Origin: an uncultured Ruaniaceae bacterium
Lineage (GTDB): Bacteria; Actinomycetota; Actinomycetes; Actinomycetales; Beutenbergiaceae
Length of the DNA stretch: 6,846 nucleotides
NCBI GenBank assembly: GCA_947251855.1
Contig: CAMXUZ010000056.1
Span: 1-6,846 of the forward strand
Direction of reading: 5' to 3'
The notes beneath the pieces were generated by a model. That model was not told where the DNA came from. It saw only the letters and a program-made list of their open reading frames with translations, and ran no database searches. The translations under genes were made by a program, and so were the position numbers. Of the stretch, positions 6,401 to 6,846 are shown in pieces; positions within the stretch are counted from its first letter, which is position 1; the number at the start of each line of letters is the position of its first letter.

Positions 6401-6846
6401 TGGTATTTTGAGTTGATTGTATCTGCTCGGTCAGTACCTCTGCGGGGGTTCGAAATCCTAAGACTTTTCGGGGTCGGTTATTCAGCGCTAGAGCGACGGC
6501 TTCGAGGTCGCCGGCGTCCCACCTGGATAGGTCGGTGCCTTTGGGGAAGTACTGGCGAAGGAGCCCGTTGCTGTTCTCATTCGTGGGCCGTTGCCAGGGC
6601 GAATGCGGATCAGCAAAGTACACCTCGGTGCCGGTATCGAGGGTGAAATCAGCGTGGTCAGCCATTTCTTTGCCTCGGTCCCAGGTCAGTGTGCGGCGCA
6701 ACTGCAACGGCAGGCGGGTCATCGCCCTTTGCAGGGCCGCGTTCATCGCTTCTGCTCCGTATCCACCCAGGGCGGGTCCGTTCTTGGTGGGAGCAACTTT
6801 GCCCCACTGGGGGTCTCGAGGTAGGTGCACCAGCAGGATGCTACGA
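6375..6846 (-). mobile_element. IS30-family insertion sequence, 3' part (continues past the right edge)
   Basis: The element is recognised from its transposase; only the distal end is in the window. The transposase ends VATTD-stop, and the bases around the stop (about 6375-6400 on the + strand, GTGGGTTCAATCGGTCGTTG and onward) look like the terminal inverted repeat of related IS30 elements, in which the repeat commonly overlaps the end of the gene. The exact boundary is uncertain by several bases because the other end and the target duplication are not visible. The tetR-like sequence starts immediately beyond it. Confidence 0.7.
6381..6846 (-). CDS. IS30-family transposase, C-terminal part (5' end outside window)
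   Basis: The frame is open to the right edge (upstream residues read RSILLVHLPRD), so the 155 visible codons are the C-terminal portion of a DDE integrase-type transposase. Marks of the IS30 family are KNGPALGGYGAEAMNAAL, LTWDRGKEMADHADF (the second catalytic aspartate), VYFADPHSPWQRPTNENSNG (the catalytic glutamate in NEN), LLRQYFPKGTDLS and NNRPRKVLGFRTPAEVL near the end. The first catalytic aspartate and the N-terminal helix-turn-helix lie outside the window. An internal GTG at 6830 is not a credible start because conserved sequence continues upstream of it. No frameshift or stop interrupts the visible part, so the element may still be active. The stop codon lies within or beside the presumed terminal repeat. 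Confidence 0.95.
   Translation of the reverse strand, partial: RSILLVHLPRDPQWGKVAPTKNGPALGGYGAEAMNAALQRAMTRLPLQLRRTLTWDRGKEMADHADFTLDTGTEVYFADPHSPWQRPTNENSNGLLRQYFPKGTDLSRWDAGDLEAVALALNNRPRKVLGFRTPAEVLTEQIQSTQNTSVATTD

Overview
The window comes from a high-GC Gram-positive bacterium (Actinomycetota, probably Micrococcales or a near relative). The reasons are the strong G/C bias at third codon positions, an actinobacterial-type inositol-1-phosphate synthase, an actinobacterial-type TetR/flavodoxin pair and an IS30-family transposase of the kind common in that phylum. The sequence does not let me name a genus.

Left part (1-3067, + strand): the C-terminal half of a sugar-porter MFS transporter runs in from the left edge. 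It is followed by a complete ino1 (813-1892) and, 32 bases on, a P-loop GTPase with a DUF697-like hydrophobic C-terminus (1925-3067), probably cotranscribed with ino1. Ino1 makes inositol-1-phosphate for phosphatidylinositol, mycothiol and related compounds. The transporter may carry a sugar or inositol, but its substrate cannot be read from the sequence.

Middle (3068-3849): a 154-base intergenic stretch with a 16-bp perfect palindrome leads into a MazEF-type toxin-antitoxin pair with a 4-base ATGA overlap. This block is visibly less GC-rich than its surroundings and looks like an acquired module. An imperfect 25-bp inverted repeat lies over its start codon and a candidate -10 box, which suggests a leaderless, self-repressed transcript.

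Right part (3850-6846, - strand): read leftwards, the order is the 3' part of an IS30-family transposase, a tetR-family regulator, a small flavodoxin-fold oxidoreductase and a 12-helix DHA1-like MFS efflux protein. The last three look like a regulator plus a detoxification/efflux unit. The regulator appears doubly damaged: the IS end sits on its extreme N-terminus, and a one-base frameshift splits its ligand-binding domain. If this is not a sequencing error, the oxidoreductase and exporter may be free of their local repressor.

No tRNA, rRNA, CRISPR array or riboswitch was recognised, and no stretch longer than about 160 bases lacks a gene. I found no clearly new multi-gene system. The points most worth checking are the broken regulator, the ino1-GTPase pairing and the operator-like palindrome of the toxin-antitoxin locus.
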